From Rhizobiales bacterium Ga0077537 (GTDB taxonomy: Bacteria > Pseudomonadota > Alphaproteobacteria > Rhizobiales > Hyphomicrobiaceae): a DNA stretch of 64,000 nt. Under the pieces are notes generated by a model. That model made no database searches and was not told the origin of the DNA. It saw nothing but the letters and a program-made list of their open reading frames with translations. Below are positions 1-9,443 of the stretch, piece after piece. Location: assembly GCA_001464955.1 (NCBI GenBank), contig LNEM01000011.1, positions 33,153 to 97,152 of the forward strand, read 5' to 3'. Both the position numbers and the translations under genes were made by a program. Position 1 is the first letter of the stretch. Every line of letters begins with the position of its first letter.

Positions 1-19
1 CGAGACGGTCGAGCCGATC

Positions 20-2236
20 ATGAGCGCCAACTATCCAGCCATAACCCCCGAAGTGGTTGCCCAGCATGGCTTCAAGGGCGACGAGTTTCCGCGCCTTCTG
101 GAGATCCTCGGGCGCCAGCCGACGTTTCTGGAACTCGGTATCTTTTCGGTCATGTGGTCGGAGCATTGCTCCTACAAATCCTCCCGCTTCTGGCTCCGCC
201 AATTGCCGACCTCCGGGCCGCAGGTGATCCAGGGCCCCGGCGAGAACGCGGGTGTCGTGGATCTCGGCGACGGCGATGCGGCCGTCTTCAAGATGGAGAG
301 CCACAACCACCCGTCCTACATCGAGCCCTATCAGGGGGCGGCGACCGGTGTCGGCGGCATCATGCGCGACGTGTTCACGATGGGCGCCCGCCCCGTGGCC
401 AACCTGAACGCCCTGCGTTTCGGCGCCCCTGACCATCCGAAGACCCGGCATCTGGTATCTGGTGTGGTGCGCGGCATCGGTGGCTATGGCAATTGCGTCG
501 GCGTCCCGACGGTCGGCGGCGAGACCAACTTCGATCCGGCCTACAACAACAACATCCTGGTCAACGCCATGTGCGTCGGCCTCGCGCGCACCGACAAGAT
601 CTTCTACTCGGCCGCCAAGGGCGTCGGTCTCCCGGTCGTCTACGTCGGCTCCAAGACCGGCCGCGACGGCATTCACGGCGCCACGATGGCCTCCGCCGAG
701 TTCGACGACAAATCGGCCGAGAAGCGCCCGACGGTTCAGGTCGGCGACCCTTTCACCGAGAAGCTGCTGATCGAAGCCTGTCTCGAGCTGATGGCGACGG
801 ACGTCATCATAGCCATCCAGGACATGGGCGCCGCGGGCCTGACATCCTCGACCTCGGAGATGGCCGACAAGGGTGGCGTCGGGATCGATCTCGACCTCGA
901 TCACGTGCCCCAGCGCGAAGCTGGCATGACGGCCTACGAGATGATGCTCTCGGAAAGCCAGGAGCGCATGCTGATGATCCTGAAGCCCGGCCGCGAGCCG
1001 GAGGCCGAGGCGATCTTCCATAAGTGGGGCCTCGATTTCGCGGTCATCGGCCGCACGACCGATACCGGCCGGCTGATCGTCAGGCACAAGGGTGCCATCG
1101 AGGCCGACCTCCCCGTCGACAAGCTCGCCAACTCGGCGCCGCTCTACCAGCGGCCGTGGGTGCCGACACCCACACCGAAGCTCATTCTGCCTGAATGGGT
1201 GCCGGCCCCGGACGGCGTCCTCGCATGTCTCGAACGCATGCTGGCGACGCCGCACCTCTGCTCGCGCCGCTGGATCTGGGAGCAGTACGACCACACCGTG
1301 ATGGGCGACACCATCCAGCGGCCGGGTGGCGACGCCGCCGTGGTTCGCGTCCACGGCACACGAAAGGGCATTGCTGCCACCTGCGATGTGACGCCGCGCT
1401 ATTGCCTCGCCGATCCTGTCATGGGCACCAAGCAGGCCGTCGTCGAGACGTGGCGCAACCTGACGGCCGTCGGCGCCGAGCCGCTCGCGATCACCGACAA
1501 CATGAACTTCGCCAGCCCCGAGCGGCCCGAGATCATGGGCCAGTTCGTCGGCGCGGTCGAAGGCATGAAGGAGGCGTGTCTCGCCCTCTCCTACCCGGTC
1601 GTCTCCGGCAACGTGTCGCTCTACAATGAGACCAATGGCAAGGGCATCCCCCCGACGCCCGCCATCGGCGGCATCGGCCTCGTCCGCGACGTGTCGAAAA
1701 CCGCCGACCTCGCCCTGAAGCACGATGGCGACCTGATCGTTCTCGTCGGCCGCGAGCAGGGCCATCTCGGCCAGTCGCTCTACCAGCTCATCGAGACGGG
1801 CCGCAACGAAGGCGCGCCGCCTCCCGTCGACCTGGCCGAGGAACTCAAGGCGGGAACCCTCGTCCGCAGCCTGATCGGCGAGGGCAAGGCCACGGCCGTG
1901 CACGACCTGTCGGACGGCGGTCTCCTCGTCGGTCTGGCCGAGATGGCTCTCGCCGGCGACATGGGCGTCGAACTCTTCCCCTACGAGGGACGCCTGCCCG
2001 CCCACGCCGTCTGGTTCGGTGAGGACCAGGGCCGCTATCTGATCGCCTGTGCGCCGTCCATCGCCGAAGAGATCGCCGAGCGCGCACGTCTGCTGGCGCT
2101 TCCCGCGCGTATCGTCGGTCGGGTCGGCGGCCACGGCCTCGCCCTCAAGGGCGAGTCGCCGATCGACCTGTTCAGGCTGCGCACGTCGCGCGAGGCCTGG
2201 CTGCCGGCCTACATGGCCGGTGAGTTGGCGTCCTGA
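20..2236 (+). CDS. purL: Phosphoribosylformylglycinamidine synthase, PurL subunit
   Basis: Cytosolic purine synthesis enzyme converting FGAR to FGAM with ATP and ammonia; in this 'small PurL' architecture the ammonia comes from a PurQ/PurS complex encoded elsewhere. The 738-residue length is that of the small type without a fused glutaminase domain. Visible marks are the SEHCSYKSS motif near residues 47-55, the KMESHNHPS motif near 91-99 with its catalytic His, and two AIRS-like ATP-binding/C-terminal repeats. The ATG lies only 20 bases into the window, so its promoter is not visible. It is followed by bolA and a CGFS glutaredoxin on the same strand, a common alphaproteobacterial order. Family identity is very secure. 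Confidence 0.97.
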   Translation: MSANYPAITPEVVAQHGFKGDEFPRLLEILGRQPTFLELGIFSVMWSEHCSYKSSRFWLRQLPTSGPQVIQGPGENAGVVDLGDGDAAVFKMESHNHPSYIEPYQGAATGVGGIMRDVFTMGARPVANLNALRFGAPDHPKTRHLVSGVVRGIGGYGNCVGVPTVGGETNFDPAYNNNILVNAMCVGLARTDKIFYSAAKGVGLPVVYVGSKTGRDGIHGATMASAEFDDKSAEKRPTVQVGDPFTEKLLIEACLELMATDVIIAIQDMGAAGLTSSTSEMADKGGVGIDLDLDHVPQREAGMTAYEMMLSESQERMLMILKPGREPEAEAIFHKWGLDFAVIGRTTDTGRLIVRHKGAIEADLPVDKLANSAPLYQRPWVPTPTPKLILPEWVPAPDGVLACLERMLATPHLCSRRWIWEQYDHTVMGDTIQRPGGDAAVVRVHGTRKGIAATCDVTPRYCLADPVMGTKQAVVETWRNLTAVGAEPLAITDNMNFASPERPEIMGQFVGAVEGMKEACLALSYPVVSGNVSLYNETNGKGIPPTPAIGGIGLVRDVSKTADLALKHDGDLIVLVGREQGHLGQSLYQLIETGRNEGAPPPVDLAEELKAGTLVRSLIGEGKATAVHDLSDGGLLVGLAEMALAGDMGVELFPYEGRLPAHAVWFGEDQGRYLIACAPSIAEEIAERARLLALPARIVGRVGGHGLALKGESPIDLFRLRTSREAWLPAYMAGELAS

Positions 2237-2294
2237 CACCCCGACAGGCTGCGCGGCGGTCGATTTGCGAGCTATAGTTGGCCCAACGGCTCTG

Positions 2295-2350
2295 GAACAC
2301 GAGGCCAGGAACACAAGGCCAAGAACACAAGGCCAAGAACACAAGGAATG
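2295..2350 (+). repeat. Four 14-bp tandem units ahead of bolA
   Basis: Four consecutive 14-bp units (2295-2308, 2309-2322, 2323-2336, 2337-2350) with consensus GAACACAAGGCCAA lie between purL and bolA. The second and third are identical, the first differs at two positions and the last diverges after AAGG. The last unit supplies the purine-rich AAGGA that acts as the ribosome binding site of bolA, 8 nt before its ATG. Confidence 0.8.
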
Positions 2351-2355
2351 ACCCC

Positions 2356-2586
2356 ATGCCCATGGATGCGAACGAGATCGAGCGGCTGATCCGCGCCGCT
2401 CTTCCGGATGCCACGATCGAGATCAAGGACCTGGCCGGCGACGGCGACCACTACGCGGCGCACGTCGTCTCGTCGTCTTTTGCCGGCAAGTCCCGGGTGC
2501 AGCAGCACCAGATGGTTTATGAGGCATTGGGCGGGCGCATGGGCGGCACGCTGCACGCCCTGGCCCTCACGACGGCCGCGAAGTAG
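2356..2586 (+). CDS. bolA: BolA/IbaG family protein
   Basis: A 76-residue BolA-fold protein. BolA proteins pair with monothiol CGFS glutaredoxins to bridge a [2Fe-2S] cluster and act in iron-sulfur trafficking and iron regulation. The core signature is a conserved helix-strand segment with the RVQQHQMVYEAL motif followed by GGTLHALALTT at the C terminus, with the ligand-type His in SRVQQHQ and LHAL. The start ATGCCCATG at 2356 is chosen because AAGGA sits 8 nt upstream; a longer in-frame extension to 2278 would translate the tandem repeats and is unlikely. The partner glutaredoxin gene begins 157 bp downstream, fitting the functional pairing. Confidence 0.9.
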   Translation: MPMDANEIERLIRAALPDATIEIKDLAGDGDHYAAHVVSSSFAGKSRVQQHQMVYEALGGRMGGTLHALALTTAAK

Positions 2587-2743
2587 CCGGCGCCCTGCCA
2601 GCACCGCCATCGGATCGGTACGTGGCCAGGCGCACCACAGACAAATTCTGCCGCCGCCCGATTGACAGCACTGATCACCCGCCGCACATCATGGGCAGTC
2701 AGGCGCCCTTGAACCGCCGTCCGCTTTAGGAAGGACAGACACG

Positions 2744-3094
<351 letters not shown>

Positions 3095-3131
3095 GCCGCC
3101 GGTTCGGCCGGGACGTCGGCCTGATCTGATT

Positions 3132-3178
3132 CGGCGCGGTGCCGGGCCGGGCGGTTATCGCCGGCTCGCACCGCGCCG
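3132..3178 (+). terminator. Hairpin terminator after grxD
   Basis: An 11-bp perfect stem (CGGCGCGGTGC at 3132-3142 with its complement at 3168-3178) encloses a second GC-rich stem-loop and is followed by CTTTGATTT. It lies about 40 bp after the glutaredoxin stop and before the next gene, as expected for intrinsic termination, although the T tract is short. Confidence 0.6.
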
Positions 3179-3359
3179 CTTTGATTTGGCGCCCACCACC
3201 GACGCACCCCATGCCATGATGCCGCCGCAAGCCTGCCCCCTGGATCGGTCGGGGCATGGGGGGGCGGCACTCCGGTGAGATCACCGGGCGAAGCCATCGC
3301 GGGGGCGGAGCGTGACGCGGGCGACCGGCAACGGGCTCAAGGTGCGGGAGGGCGGGTTC

Positions 3360-4463
3360 ATGTCCGAGCCCGCCGCACCCGTATTGACGCCCGTCGAGAC
3401 ACCGCCACCCACGACCACGTCCCGCATCCATACGGTCGCCCTCGGCGGCCGCCGGTTCGTGCTCGGCATCCTGATCATCGCCGCATCGATTTCATTGGCC
3501 CTCGGCATCGCGCTGCCGTCGATCAAGCTGACCAAGTTCTTCTTCTTCTCGACCGAATACTCGCTGATCTCCACGGTCCAGAGCCTGATCGCCCGGAACC
3601 AGATCTTCATCGGCGCGCTCGTCTTCGTCTTCTCGATCGTCCTGCCCGTTTTCAAGATCCTCTATCTCGTCATCCTGACGACGATGCCGGTCGAGACCCT
3701 CGAGCGTCAGTATCGCCGGCTGCGCACTCTCGAATGGCTTGGCAAATGGTCGATGCACGACGTGCTCGTGCTGGCGCTGATGATCTTCTTCGTGAAGAGC
3801 CAGGGCATCTATGACGCAACGAGTCTCTCGGGCGTCTACTTCTTCACCCTCGCCGTCGTCTTCATGATCCTCGCCTACGCGTGGCTGAACATCTTCTCGC
3901 TCAATGCCATTCGCGAAAGGAGCCGCCGCATCGATCGGCCGGGCATCGCCGGTCCGGCTTCGCCCATTCGCAACTTCATGCTGGCGCTGTTCATTCTGGT
4001 CGCCGCGATCTGCTTCGCCATGGGCGTCGTTCTGCCGTCGATCCGGTTCACGACGGTCTACGTCTGGAAGAACGAGCACTCGATCGCATCGATCATCTGG
4101 GCCCTCTACGCGACCCGCGAGTACTTTCTGTGCGCCGTGATCACCGTCTTTTCGGTGCTCTTCCCGTTCCTGAAGCTGCTCTACCTGCTCACACTCTCGC
4201 TTTCCCCGAACATTTCCGGCGATTTCCGCGCCCGCTCGATCTCGACCATGGAATGGCTCGGCCGCTACTCCATGACCGATGTCATGGTGCTGGCGCTCAT
4301 GGTCTTCTACATGAACTCGTCCGGCTACACGGAAGCCCAGGTCCTGCCGGGTGTTTATCTCTTTGCCGCCTCGGCCATCATGACCATGATGGCCTACGGC
4401 TGGGCCAACGCCGCCGCCCCGTCTGGAACATCGGGGCCGGAACGGGACGCCGCCACCGCATGA
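3360..4463 (+). CDS. PqiA-like integral membrane protein, tandem repeat
   Basis: A 367-residue inner-membrane protein resembling the paraquat-inducible protein A family. It is built from two similar halves. Each has a membrane segment ending in ALPSIK or LPSIR, a stretch with SIVLPVFKILYL or SVLFPFLKLLYL, a LEWLG-(K/R)-(W/Y)-SM-x-DV-x-VLALM motif and a final membrane helix, giving about eight helices. PqiA proteins work in membrane lipid/intermembrane transport, but here no mce-type partner gene is adjacent. The zinc-ribbon CxxC motifs of classical PqiA are absent. The start at 3360 is preferred to GTG 3312 because GGGAGGGCGGGTTC precedes it. trmO follows after 10 bp. Confidence 0.75.
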   Translation: MSEPAAPVLTPVETPPPTTTSRIHTVALGGRRFVLGILIIAASISLALGIALPSIKLTKFFFFSTEYSLISTVQSLIARNQIFIGALVFVFSIVLPVFKILYLVILTTMPVETLERQYRRLRTLEWLGKWSMHDVLVLALMIFFVKSQGIYDATSLSGVYFFTLAVVFMILAYAWLNIFSLNAIRERSRRIDRPGIAGPASPIRNFMLALFILVAAICFAMGVVLPSIRFTTVYVWKNEHSIASIIWALYATREYFLCAVITVFSVLFPFLKLLYLLTLSLSPNISGDFRARSISTMEWLGRYSMTDVMVLALMVFYMNSSGYTEAQVLPGVYLFAASAIMTMMAYGWANAAAPSGTSGPERDAATA

Positions 4464-4473
4464 GAGAACAAGA

Positions 4474-4971
4474 ATGATCGATAAGGACTTGCGACCGGGC
4501 GAGCGCGCACTCGTGGACGACCCCGCCCAGGCGGCCGGCGACGCCAGCCTCGTCTTCATCGGGCGCATCCGTTCGCCATGGCAGCCCGGCGCGCCCCGAC
4601 CGAAGAACCCGACGGAAGCCCGCGCATCCGGCGAGGCCTCTCATCTCGAGATCGACCCGCCCTTCCGCCCCGGCCTCGATGGCCTGGAGCGCTTCAGTCA
4701 CGTTGTCGTCCTCGCGTGGCTGCATCGCGCCCGGCGCGATCCGATCGTGATCCACCCGCCCCACGCCGACGCCCCGCGCGGCGTCTTTGCGCTGCGCTCG
4801 CCTGTGCGTCCCAACCCGATCGGCCTGACGGTCGCGCGTATTCTTTCGGTCGATCACGACCGCGGCATCGTCACGATCGATGCCATCGATTTCCTGGACG
4901 GCACGCCGCTCGTCGACATCAAGCCCTATCGGCCGGGCATTGATGCGATCCCCGACGCCGTCGTAGGCTGA
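4474..4971 (+). CDS. trmO: tRNA m6t6A37 methyltransferase TrmO
   Basis: A 165-residue TrmO/TsaA (YaeB) family protein. It methylates the N6 of threonylcarbamoyladenosine-37 in certain tRNAs using S-adenosylmethionine. Diagnostic motifs are the IGRIRSPW start of the beta-barrel, DGLERFSHVVVLAWLHRA, the highly conserved RSPVRPNPIGLT and the closing DFLDGTPLVDIKPYRP. The gene sits 10 bp after the PqiA-like gene and 44 bp before a GST gene, so the three probably share a transcript without an obvious functional link. Confidence 0.92.
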   Translation: MIDKDLRPGERALVDDPAQAAGDASLVFIGRIRSPWQPGAPRPKNPTEARASGEASHLEIDPPFRPGLDGLERFSHVVVLAWLHRARRDPIVIHPPHADAPRGVFALRSPVRPNPIGLTVARILSVDHDRGIVTIDAIDFLDGTPLVDIKPYRPGIDAIPDAVVG

Positions 4972-5015
4972 CGCCCAACCTGCGTGAAAACACGCGACAA
5001 GCGGAGACATCGACC

Positions 5016-5642
5016 ATGGCAGACCTCGAGATCATCGGTGTTCCGTTCTCGAACTATGTGCGCTCGCTACGCATGTTGTGCGTAGAAAAGGGCGTCGCTT
5101 ATACCCACACGTCCGCCCGACCGCAGTCCCCAGAAGTCCTGGCCATTCACCCCGCCGGCCAGATTCCCGTCATGCGCCACGGCGATGTGTCGCTGTTCGA
5201 ATCGAAGGCCATCGCCACCTACATCGACAAGGCCTTCCCGGGACCGAAGTTCATCCCCGAGGATGCGCTCGGTGCAGCCCTTGTCGAGCAGTGGGTCTCC
5301 TACACCAACGCCAAGGTGGACCGCTGGATCATGCGGGAGTTCGTCGTCCCGTCGGCCTTCTTCGACAAGGCCAAGGGCCCCGATACGGCGCGCATCTCCG
5401 CGGCGCTTCCCGAAATCGACAAATGCATGCAGGTCGTCGATCGCGCCGTAGCCGAGACCGGGTATCTCGCCGGCGGGAGCCTGAGCTACGCCGACATGAA
5501 CATCGTCCCCATGCTCGCCACCGCGATGCTGTATCCGGCGGCCGCCGAGGTTGTGTCTGGCTATTCGGGGATCGGCCGCTATTTGGCGAGCTTGACGGCG
5601 CGCCCGTCCTACGTCGACACGGCGCCCCCGCCCCGCCGCTGA
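5016..5642 (+). CDS. Glutathione S-transferase family protein
   Basis: A 208-residue cytosolic GST. The N-terminal thioredoxin-like domain has the start VPFSNYVRSLRMLC, where Ser or Asn takes the catalytic position, then the cis-Pro motif QIPVMRHG and the glutathione gamma-Glu contact LFESKAIATYID. The helical C-terminal domain contains YADMNIVPML, the usual N-capping-box region. The subclass and substrate cannot be assigned from sequence reading. GCGGAGA provides a ribosome binding site. The gene converges with the transglutaminase gene that ends 20 bp away on the other strand. Confidence 0.9.
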   Translation: MADLEIIGVPFSNYVRSLRMLCVEKGVAYTHTSARPQSPEVLAIHPAGQIPVMRHGDVSLFESKAIATYIDKAFPGPKFIPEDALGAALVEQWVSYTNAKVDRWIMREFVVPSAFFDKAKGPDTARISAALPEIDKCMQVVDRAVAETGYLAGGSLSYADMNIVPMLATAMLYPAAAEVVSGYSGIGRYLASLTARPSYVDTAPPPRR

Positions 5643-5661
5643 CCGCGTTACGCGTTACGCG

Positions 5662-6543
5662 TCACGCGGGATCGAGGACGTCGACGTCCACTGCCACGGC
5701 GACGGCATGCGTGCCGCCGCCGAGGAGCACGCCGCTGACTGGGCTGACGTCGCCATACTCCCGGCCGTAGGCGAATGTGATGTGCTCGTCGCTCACCACC
5801 ACCTTGTTCGTCGGATCGAGATCGACCCAGCCGGCTTCGGGTGTCCACACCGAGATCCAGGCGTGCGAAGCATCGGCGCCCTGCAGCTTCTCCTTGCCCT
5901 CGGGTGGGCGCGTCAGCAGGTAGCCGGAAACATACCGCGCCGGCACGCGTCGCGCCCGGAGGCACGTCAGCGCGAGATGCGCGAAGTCCTGACAGACGCC
6001 GCGCCGCTTCGCGAGCACCTCCGAGACGGGTGTCGTGACGTCGGTCGCCTGGCTGTCGAAGGCGAAGTCCGCAAAGATGCGGCACGTGAGGTCCCACGCA
6101 GCCGCGATCACCGGCCGGCCCGGCGTGAACGACGGGGCGCCGTAGGCGATGGCCTCCCTGACAGGCATCGTCGCCGGTGAGGGCATCGCGTACTGCACCA
6201 CGTCGAGGTCGATTTCCGCGTTGCCCGAAGTCAGCCGCGTGAGCACCTGCTCCCACGGGCAACCATGGACGAGATCGACCGTCGCTCGCGGCTTTACATC
6301 GATTGTGGAGCGGGCATGCAGCACCAGTTCGCGATGCTCTTCGTCGATCCCGAGTATGGAAGCCGGATTGCCCAGATAGTCCGTGAAGTCGTTCCGCCAG
6401 CTCGGAGCGGGTTCGACGACGAGATTGTGGCGAATGACTTTCTGGCGGGAGACGCGCCGCGGCGCGAGGTGCGCGAGATGCTGCGACTGCGTGACCTCGA
6501 ACTCGTAGCGATAAGCCGTTCGATGACTGATCTCGTAGATCAT
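5662..6543 (-). CDS. Transglutaminase-like cysteine protease
   Basis: A 293-residue protein of the bacterial transglutaminase-like family: an N-terminal beta domain (MIYEISHRTAYRY, residues 1-14) followed by a papain-fold core. The catalytic triad is visible as Cys184 in RRGVCQDFAHL, His227 in DASHAWISVW and Asp243 in WVDLDPTNK. Its ATG overlaps the stop of the upstream ATP-grasp/alpha-E gene in an ATGA arrangement, so translation is probably coupled. Members encoded with circularly permuted ATP-grasp and alpha-E proteins are predicted to cleave or form amide bonds on a peptide product; the substrate is unknown. It is the last gene of a five-gene minus-strand cluster that already contains a second transglutaminase domain. 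Confidence 0.92.
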   Translation of the reverse strand: MIYEISHRTAYRYEFEVTQSQHLAHLAPRRVSRQKVIRHNLVVEPAPSWRNDFTDYLGNPASILGIDEEHRELVLHARSTIDVKPRATVDLVHGCPWEQVLTRLTSGNAEIDLDVVQYAMPSPATMPVREAIAYGAPSFTPGRPVIAAAWDLTCRIFADFAFDSQATDVTTPVSEVLAKRRGVCQDFAHLALTCLRARRVPARYVSGYLLTRPPEGKEKLQGADASHAWISVWTPEAGWVDLDPTNKVVVSDEHITFAYGREYGDVSPVSGVLLGGGTHAVAVAVDVDVLDPA

Positions 6544-9116
6544 GTGCGCGTGCCCTGCGCCATTCCGGCCCGATGCGGCGTATCCTCGATGAGCCTGAAG
6601 TAGCGCCGCGAGATCATGTCGGAAATCTGGGGTATCTCGACAAGCGCCTTCTCGAGAAGGGCCTGCATAGCGCTGCGACGACCGTCGGCGTCGACCGCCG
6701 ACACTTCGTTGACGTCGGTGAGACGCACCGCCGTCTGCAATCCGAGCACGACCCGTCGCTCTCGCGACATGGCGTTGCCCTCGCTGGCCTGCGGAAGCCG
6801 CTCCAGCTGACTGACGAGGCTGGCGAGCTGATAGGCGACGCTTCGCGGATTGGCCTCGTCCATCAGCAGCAGATCGAGAACGAGCGGCAGCATCGGCTGG
6901 AGGCGGTAGCGCGAGCGGTACGTGATGTAGCTGTCGGCGAGGCGCAGGATGAAATTGAGACGCTCGTTCTCGTCGTCGCCCGGCGCACGCTCGGCAAACA
7001 GCAGTTCGAGCGTGTCCGAAAGGTTGTAGGCCCGCTCCAGCCGCCGCCCCATGTCCAGGAACGACCATCCGAAATTCCGCGTCATGTTCTCGTGCATATG
7101 CCCGTTGAACGTCGCGACGAGAGCCAGCTTGTCCTCGACCTCGTCCTGAAGTTCGCTGGCGCTGGCATCGACCATCCGCCGCCGCCACGCCTCGTCGACG
7201 CGAAACGAAGAGAGTGTCCGCCATGCTTCGAGCGAGAGCCGGTCCCGCGTCAGGCTGGCGATCCGGTAGATTCCCTCGAAACAGCCGATCAGGCTGTAAT
7301 GGCTGGTGCGATCCGTCGTCAGTTGCCCGGCGAGGGACACCGTCCTGCGACCGGGTGCCGAGAGCGCTGGATCACTTCGGTTCGGATCTCGCCCCCTCAT
7401 GATCAGTCGCTCGAGGACAAGCTCTCCGCCATGCCGGGAGGGCCCGGAATCGAGATACTCGAGCCGCCGGCCGAGCCCGGCCCGGATGACCCGCATCCCC
7501 CAGTCAGCCCGCTCGAGATAGCGCCCGAGCCAGAACAGGTTGTCGGCCACGCTGCTTTGCAGCGTCCGTTGCGAACGCTGCACGAGGGCCGTATCGACGC
7601 GCGGCCGCCACAGGCTCGAATGCTGCGCTTCCGTCTTCTCACCGAGCACCCAGACGTCATGCGTCTCTCCGTCGACCGCGCTCAGCGCCACGGCCGCGTT
7701 CGGATCGACGCCCATGGCGATACCGCCCGGCATCACGGCGAATCCGCTGCGACCGGCAGCAGCGAACAGCCGGAGCGCGAACGCGCGCGGAACCAGTCCC
7801 TGCGCCGAGAGCGACGGCATCGTCCCGACGCCCATGCGCTCCTCCGCGACGAGCCTCTCGCCATTCTGGCCGATGTCGTCGATCAGTCGCGCCCGCTCGT
7901 CGGGCGTCATCTCGACGGCCGCGCGCCCGCGGGTCGCCTGTCCCGGCCGCCCCGTACCTTCGCGCGACGGCCGGATGACCATGCTGCCGAGACGTTGCTC
8001 CACATGGGCACGAGCGCCCGGATCCCCGAGCCACCAACGGGGCGCATCGTGCAGGATCAGGTCCTCGCCGAGCAGATGGTGGCAGAGCGCCGGCAGATAC
8101 GGCCCGAGCCCACGGTTCTCGACGATCGCCGCCCCGAGGCTGTTGACGACGAGATCGGGCGATTTGCGGCAGACGTTCACGAGACCGGCGGGGCCCTTGA
8201 AACTCGACGGATTGAGCTCGAGCGGATCGCAGTCGGCCCCCTCGATGCAGCGGATCAATGCGTCGACCTTCTTCAGGCCCGCGAGGGTCTTGAGGTAGAC
8301 GTCACCGCCGACCGACTTGAGATCACCACCTTCCACCAGCCCGACGTCCAGATAGCGCGCCAGATAGGCATGGCTGAAGTAATCGTCGTGTCCCGGCCCC
8401 GGCGTCAGCAGCACGACATTCGGATCGGTGCGGCCCGACCGCTCGGCGAGCGCGCCGCGCAGGTCGACGAAATGTCGCGACAGCCGGCGCGCGTTGCACT
8501 CGACGAACACGTCGTCGGCCACGTCGGCATGCATCACCCGGTTGGCGACCGCGTAGCCGACACCCGCCGGCGTTTCTGCATGGTTGTCGATGACGCGCCA
8601 CTGCCCGTCCGGACTGCGCGCGAGATCGGCGGCGTAGAAGAGGAGGTGCCCGCGCGCCGGCTTCACGCTGTGACAGGCCCGCAGATAGGCGGGATCCGAG
8701 AAGATCAGGCTCGGCGGAATACGGCCGCTGCTCAGAAGGGCCTGATCGCCGTAGATGTCTGCGAGGATCGCATCGAACAGTCTCGCCCGCTGTGCGATGG
8801 CGCCTTCAAGCCACCGCCACTCTCCCGGCGACACGACGAGCGGCATCAGGTTGAGCCGCCATTGCTGGCGCGGACGGTCCGGGTCGGCGAAGAGGTCGTG
8901 AACGAGGCCGGTTTCCCTCACTTGCCGATCGAGCCGGGTGGCGCGGGCCAGCCGGTCGCGCGGCCCGATCTCTCCGAAGGCCCGGATCAGCGCGCGCCAG
9001 TGCGGCTTGGCGTTCCTGTTCGCATCCAGGAGTTCGTCGTGGCCGGCAGACGCAGGCCGATAGCCATGCAGCAGATCGATTTCTCTCACCGGTCCTTGCC
9101 GTGCTTCGCTGGTCAT
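6540..9116 (-). CDS. Circularly permuted ATP-grasp/alpha-E fusion protein
   Basis: An 858-residue fusion. The first ~500 residues are a circularly permuted ATP-grasp domain, with a VVLLTPGPGHDDYFSHAYLA segment and the loop region leading into DALIRCIEG. From about residue 520 an alpha-E helical domain begins with DNLFWLGRYLERADWG and contains GWSFLDMGRRLERAYNL. Families of this type are predicted ATP-dependent carboxylate-amine ligases. In this window the unfused equivalents are the two genes at 12791-15231, so the cluster carries two ligase modules. The start at 9116 (MTSEARQGP) is preferred, but an in-frame start at 9191 would add 25 residues. The stop overlaps the start of the following transglutaminase gene by 4 nt. 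Confidence 0.88.
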   Translation of the reverse strand: MTSEARQGPVREIDLLHGYRPASAGHDELLDANRNAKPHWRALIRAFGEIGPRDRLARATRLDRQVRETGLVHDLFADPDRPRQQWRLNLMPLVVSPGEWRWLEGAIAQRARLFDAILADIYGDQALLSSGRIPPSLIFSDPAYLRACHSVKPARGHLLFYAADLARSPDGQWRVIDNHAETPAGVGYAVANRVMHADVADDVFVECNARRLSRHFVDLRGALAERSGRTDPNVVLLTPGPGHDDYFSHAYLARYLDVGLVEGGDLKSVGGDVYLKTLAGLKKVDALIRCIEGADCDPLELNPSSFKGPAGLVNVCRKSPDLVVNSLGAAIVENRGLGPYLPALCHHLLGEDLILHDAPRWWLGDPGARAHVEQRLGSMVIRPSREGTGRPGQATRGRAAVEMTPDERARLIDDIGQNGERLVAEERMGVGTMPSLSAQGLVPRAFALRLFAAAGRSGFAVMPGGIAMGVDPNAAVALSAVDGETHDVWVLGEKTEAQHSSLWRPRVDTALVQRSQRTLQSSVADNLFWLGRYLERADWGMRVIRAGLGRRLEYLDSGPSRHGGELVLERLIMRGRDPNRSDPALSAPGRRTVSLAGQLTTDRTSHYSLIGCFEGIYRIASLTRDRLSLEAWRTLSSFRVDEAWRRRMVDASASELQDEVEDKLALVATFNGHMHENMTRNFGWSFLDMGRRLERAYNLSDTLELLFAERAPGDDENERLNFILRLADSYITYRSRYRLQPMLPLVLDLLLMDEANPRSVAYQLASLVSQLERLPQASEGNAMSRERRVVLGLQTAVRLTDVNEVSAVDADGRRSAMQALLEKALVEIPQISDMISRRYFRLIEDTPHRAGMAQGTRT

Positions 9117-9443
9117 CTGTGCGCTTTTCCTGGTGAGAGCACGAGCGATCTCGACGCAAGCTCGCCATGCAACTCCCTGAGACCATATCACTCCAAGATT
9201 GCGATGGTGTCACACCGAAGTCGCACTTTCGCGATGTTACCGGCAGGCGGCCGGTGTGCGCGACAATGTGTCGAATCAATCCCCTAAGCTATGCGCAGTT
9301 AACCACTTCGGAAGCGCTCGGCACATGGCTCGAGTCGCCCCACTGGCAAATCTGCAACACTTTTCCTGCGGCACGCGGCGCCGGAACCGGCCGCCCGCAC
9401 CCTCGGCTTGCATCGCGCCGACCGACGGTCACGGCGCGCCGCG
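9117..9443. other. 327-bp gap inside the amidoligase cluster
   Basis: This space separates the DUF2126 gene (ending 9444) from the downstream ATP-grasp fusion gene (starting 9116 or 9191). The part at 9180-9300 is clearly richer in A and T than its flanks, and no coding frame resembles the surrounding codon use. It may hold a second promoter for the two-gene fusion/transglutaminase unit; I cannot identify convincing -35/-10 boxes or a terminator. Confidence 0.4.

Noticed and set aside
5644..5668. Repeated GCGTTACGCGTTACGCG between the GST and transglutaminase genes
   Set aside because: Only two or three short copies in a 20-bp convergent space; could contribute to a hairpin but not enough for a repeat element or confident terminator.
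6573..9287. A very long open frame on the plus strand, opposite the ATP-grasp fusion gene
   Set aside because: It is antisense to a gene with clear ATP-grasp and alpha-E motifs, and its product is an Arg/Glu/Pro-rich chain typical of GC-rich antisense frames.
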